Positions 5,497 to 7,523 of a stretch of 7,523 bases of DNA are shown piece by piece. Each line of letters begins with the position of its first letter. Within the stretch, counting starts at the first letter, position 1. Under the pieces are notes generated by a model that worked only from the letters and a program-made list of their open reading frames with translations, did no database searches and was not told where the DNA came from. The position numbers and the translations under genes were made by a program. The stretch is from Caldifarciminota bacterium (GTDB lineage Bacteria > Hydrothermota > E44-bin80): positions 1 to 7,523 of the forward strand of contig JAGMEZ010000279.1 in assembly GCA_023127905.1 (NCBI GenBank), written 5' to 3'.

Positions 5497-6712
5497 AAAT
5501 CCCTTTCACTCTCTAACAGTTGGTTACGACTGGGAAATGGCTGTATTGAAAAATACTACGGAATCTGTCGGTGAGGACGAAATTAAAAAGATTGCTAATG
5601 AGATACGAAGGAAAATTCCATGGGCACGGGCTGGAATCGATATCGACCTTCTGGAACTACGTATGGATATCATCTCAGACTGGCAAGAATTTAAGGAAAA
5701 AAATACCACACTCATTGAATTTGCAATGAAAATTGCCAAAAGGAAGGGTTTTACAATTATTCCTATCGGTGCACGTCCAACAGAACAAATGCCCATAGGT
5801 TCACACATCCATATCGGGACTGTAACAGACTTTACCGATGCAACACGTATAGCAAATGGGATGATAAAATATGTTCCTTGCCTTATTGCACTTGCCTGTA
5901 ACAGTCCTTTTTCGAGGTTTGACATAGGGGAATTTAAAAGCTACAGAATTATCTATAATGCTGAGTGGTGTTCATTCCCTATCGAAATGAGGATCCCACA
6001 TCTAGCAAGAGGAGGATGGGGCGAGGATGTTCAGGTAAGACTTCCACGCAAACCAACCATTGAAATAAGGTGCCTTGACTCGACATCAGTTATAAATTTA
6101 ATGGAAGAATATGTTGCCCTCTCTGCAGGGCTTATGTATGGTGTTGGGATGAGAATGAAGAAAATAAAAGAAGAGAAAGATATAATGAAATGGCAAGCGA
6201 TTAATAGGTTCAGAGCCGCAAAAGACGGCTTGCAGGCAATATTTCACTGGGATGGTGAAGAAAAACCTGTTTCAGAAATCTTCCCGGAGATATTCTCAGT
6301 AGCTGATGAAGGAATGAAGATTTTTGGTGCTTCACAGGATGATTTAAAAATAACAAAAAGGATGATTAAGAAAAGGCAAACACAGGCAGATTTTCTTCTT
6401 ATGTTTACAGAACTCGACAGAGATCCCGTATCCCTCTTTAAAACCATATCAAATGTGCTTTCAGTTGAGAATGCTTTTAAAGAATACCTCAGGAAAGCAA
6501 ATAGGTTACCTGTTAAGAAACCTCTCCTGATGGAAGACTTCATTCTTTCAAAGATAACAAAAGATGTTCCTTACTTCCATCTCTACTTAATCACACCTTT
6601 CCCCCCCTTCTATCTAAACAAAATTCTCAAACGGCTTGAGAGGGACAAAAAAATAGTATCCAGGGTTTCAACCTATGAAGGCATACTGTACTCTCGAACA
6701 GACCTCCTCTAA
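5486..6712 (+). CDS. GCS2-type carboxylate-amine ligase (YbdK-like, divergent)
   Basis: This is a member of the glutamate-cysteine ligase type 2 superfamily, whose enzymes use ATP to join a carboxylate (classically glutamate gamma-carboxyl) to an amine. Key segments of the 408-residue product are GYDWEM at 13-18 in place of the usual GVEEEF; DIDLLELRMDI at 52-62; IGSHIHIG at 104-111, matching the GxHVHVG strand; and KPTIEIRCLDS at 189-199, matching GTIEIRVCDS. These place ATP and metal ligands in the normal order. It is somewhat longer than typical YbdK proteins. The last 110 or so residues, beyond the catalytic core, include a segment resembling a winged helix (about 365-408). The substrate is unknown, and true glutathione synthesis is not implied. 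The TTG start has AAGG six bases upstream within the preceding gene. No terminator is evident after the stop. Confidence 0.8.
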   Translation: MSNKNPFHSLTVGYDWEMAVLKNTTESVGEDEIKKIANEIRRKIPWARAGIDIDLLELRMDIISDWQEFKEKNTTLIEFAMKIAKRKGFTIIPIGARPTEQMPIGSHIHIGTVTDFTDATRIANGMIKYVPCLIALACNSPFSRFDIGEFKSYRIIYNAEWCSFPIEMRIPHLARGGWGEDVQVRLPRKPTIEIRCLDSTSVINLMEEYVALSAGLMYGVGMRMKKIKEEKDIMKWQAINRFRAAKDGLQAIFHWDGEEKPVSEIFPEIFSVADEGMKIFGASQDDLKITKRMIKKRQTQADFLLMFTELDRDPVSLFKTISNVLSVENAFKEYLRKANRLPVKKPLLMEDFILSKITKDVPYFHLYLITPFPPFYLNKILKRLERDKKIVSRVSTYEGILYSRTDLL

Positions 6713-6840
6713 ACAGAAGATCCAAACACCAAAATCATAATGTCGACACCGATAATATAAATTTCAGCAAATTAAGTATAATGCTTATATCTTTAACTCA
6801 CAAGGATTGAGGAAACCTGTTAATGGAGTGGCGAAATCTG

Positions 6841-6869
6841 TGTAATCTTAGATGTAATCTATGTAATCA
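6841..6869 (+). repeat. Cluster of three TGTAATC repeats
   Basis: TGTAATC occurs at 6841, 6853 and 6862, with spacings of 12 and 9 bases. The tandem looks like an eroded copy of a short dispersed repeat of the ATCTGTGTAATC type. I recall such motifs as frequent in intergenic DNA of environmental bacteria, but I cannot check this. The spacings are multiples of three, so one frame reads as a cysteine-rich peptide (see findings). Confidence 0.55.
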
Positions 6870-6890
6870 TTGTTTTCTTCAAGAAAACAA
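6870..6890 (+). other. AT-rich perfect hairpin upstream of the LTD-gene promoter
   Basis: TTGTTTTC (6870-6877) and GAAAACAA (6883-6890) form an 8-bp stem around a 5-base TTCAA loop. An A-run follows on the plus strand, so it is not an intrinsic terminator for plus-strand transcription. It lies directly upstream of the -35 at 6900 and could be an operator site or part of an AT-rich upstream element. Confidence 0.45.
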
Positions 6891-6899
6891 AAAAAACAC

Positions 6900-6928
6900 T
6901 TGACAAAATTCACATTATTCTATATTAT
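6900..6928 (+). promoter_or_regulatory. Strong sigma70-type promoter for the lamin-tail protein gene
   Basis: TTGACA (6900-6905), a 17-bp spacer and TATTAT (6923-6928) carry the same boxes and spacing as the promoter at 4012. The predicted start is near 6935, giving a leader of about 20 bases that contains AAAGGAGG (6944-6951). The A-rich tract at 6889-6898 could act as an UP element. Confidence 0.72.
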
Positions 6929-6954
6929 TATGTTATAGATGTGAAAGGAGGTTT

Positions 6955-7523
6955 ATGAGGAATTACTTGTTTGTATTCCTTTGCTTAATAACTTTCCTGT
7001 CGTTTCTCTTTGGTGAAGATATAGCCATTAATGAAATTTACTATACAACAAGAACCAACAGTAACGAAACCCAGTGGATTGAGTTATTTAATAAAACAAG
7101 CAACGAAATAGACATAAGCGGGTGGAAGTTAAGTACTTCAAAAGATGGCAGTAGTGCATTTGATATACCGGCAGGAACTGTTATTGATCCAAAGGGATTT
7201 CTCATTTTTGCAGCAAGTAGAGATGTGATGGTTTCCCTGTGGGGGCTCACAAAAAACGTCATTGAGTATGGAGACGTTTTAATCATTTCAGAGACTGGCG
7301 ACAATATCCACCTTTTTGATAATACAAAAAAGGAGATTGACGCGGTCTGGTTCGGAGATGGTGGAGAAATGGGTTCTACCAATTCCGCAATGTTTGTTTC
7401 ATTTGGAATGAGCCTCTCACGAAATCCAGATGGTAAAGATACAAATAATCCATCTGTTGATTTCTCCCAACGGTTCTCCACACCTGGGCACAGCAATAAC
7501 TATACCGGTTTTTCACAGAGTAC
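6955..7523 (+). CDS. Secreted lamin-tail-domain (LTD) protein, partial
   Basis: The first 189 residues of an exported protein are present, and the gene runs off the right edge. A signal peptide is clear: MRN, then a hydrophobic stretch at about residues 4-19 ending FLFG, with likely cleavage before E21. The mature N-terminus is an almost complete lamin-tail-type immunoglobulin-like domain: INEIYY at 25-30, TQWIELFN at 39-46, IDISGWKLS at 52-60, FDIPAGTVIDPKGFLIFA at 69-86, a repeated hydrophobic strand IEYGDVLIISETGDNIHLFD at 103-122, and the closing SLSRNPDGKDTNN...TPG at 153-178. In bacteria this domain is usually one module of large surface or extracellular proteins, sometimes with nucleases, metallophosphatases or sorting tails. 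The partner domains lie outside the window. A full AAAGGAGG lies three bases before the ATG, and the gene has its own promoter, so expression may be high. Confidence 0.85.
   Translation, partial: MRNYLFVFLCLITFLSFLFGEDIAINEIYYTTRTNSNETQWIELFNKTSNEIDISGWKLSTSKDGSSAFDIPAGTVIDPKGFLIFAASRDVMVSLWGLTKNVIEYGDVLIISETGDNIHLFDNTKKEIDAVWFGDGGEMGSTNSAMFVSFGMSLSRNPDGKDTNNPSVDFSQRFSTPGHSNNYTGFSQS

Noticed and set aside
6713..6840. Terminator, tRNA or small RNA after the GCS2-like gene
   Set aside because: I found no GC-rich stem with a T-run, no cloverleaf and no promoter-led conserved element here. Short AT-rich inverted matches such as AATTT/AAATT are expected by chance.
6870..6898. Hairpin plus A-run read as a rho-independent terminator
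   Set aside because: On the plus strand the stem is followed by A, not T. On the minus strand the T-run comes before the stem. The stem is also nearly all A/T.
1..7523. CRISPR array, rRNA or tRNA gene, toxin-antitoxin pair, phage genes
   Set aside because: Nothing with regular repeat-spacer structure, RNA-gene landmarks or such protein motifs was seen on either strand.

Overview
This 7.5 kb window comes from an AT-rich bacterial genome (visibly low GC, A/T-rich third codon positions). It uses the standard code, Shine-Dalgarno sites of the AGGAGG type, TTG as well as ATG starts, and sigma70-like promoters of the TTGACA-17-TATTAT kind. No rRNA or marker gene is present, so the lineage cannot be fixed. 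An uncultivated, possibly anaerobic or thermophilic lineage is only a guess from the mix of genes.

Layout. (1) Positions 1-2902, minus strand: a tightly packed operon read right to left, folB - folK - deoxynucleoside kinase - panC - glmU (glmU runs off the left edge). folB and folK make and activate the pterin for folate, panC makes pantothenate for coenzyme A, the kinase salvages deoxynucleosides, and glmU begins UDP-GlcNAc supply. Junctions are overlaps or gaps of 1-2 bases, so translational coupling is likely. A promoter sits directly before folB. (2) Positions 2957-3991: a self-contained unit, one minus-strand RAYT/IS200-like HUH (Y1) transposase gene with a DnaA-domain-IV-like C-terminal helix-turn-helix, bounded by a perfect 28-bp inverted repeat. 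It lies in the space between two divergent operons. (3) Positions 4012-6712, plus strand: a strong promoter drives two overlapping genes, both with TTG starts. The first is an unrecognised 458-residue protein that looks like the galactose-mutarotase-type beta-sandwich superfamily. The second is a divergent GCS2-type (YbdK-like) carboxylate-amine ligase. This pair is the best candidate for an undescribed function. (4) Positions 6713-6954: an intergenic stretch with a TGTAATC repeat cluster, an AT-rich hairpin and a third strong promoter. (5) Positions 6955 to the right edge: the start of a secreted protein with an N-terminal lamin-tail domain.

Two patterns cut across the annotation. All four promoters I can see have exactly 17 bp between -35 and -10. 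In two of them (folB and the transposase) the -10 box lies exactly 6 bases before the ATG, which predicts leaderless mRNAs. The sequence alone does not prove any of these activities.
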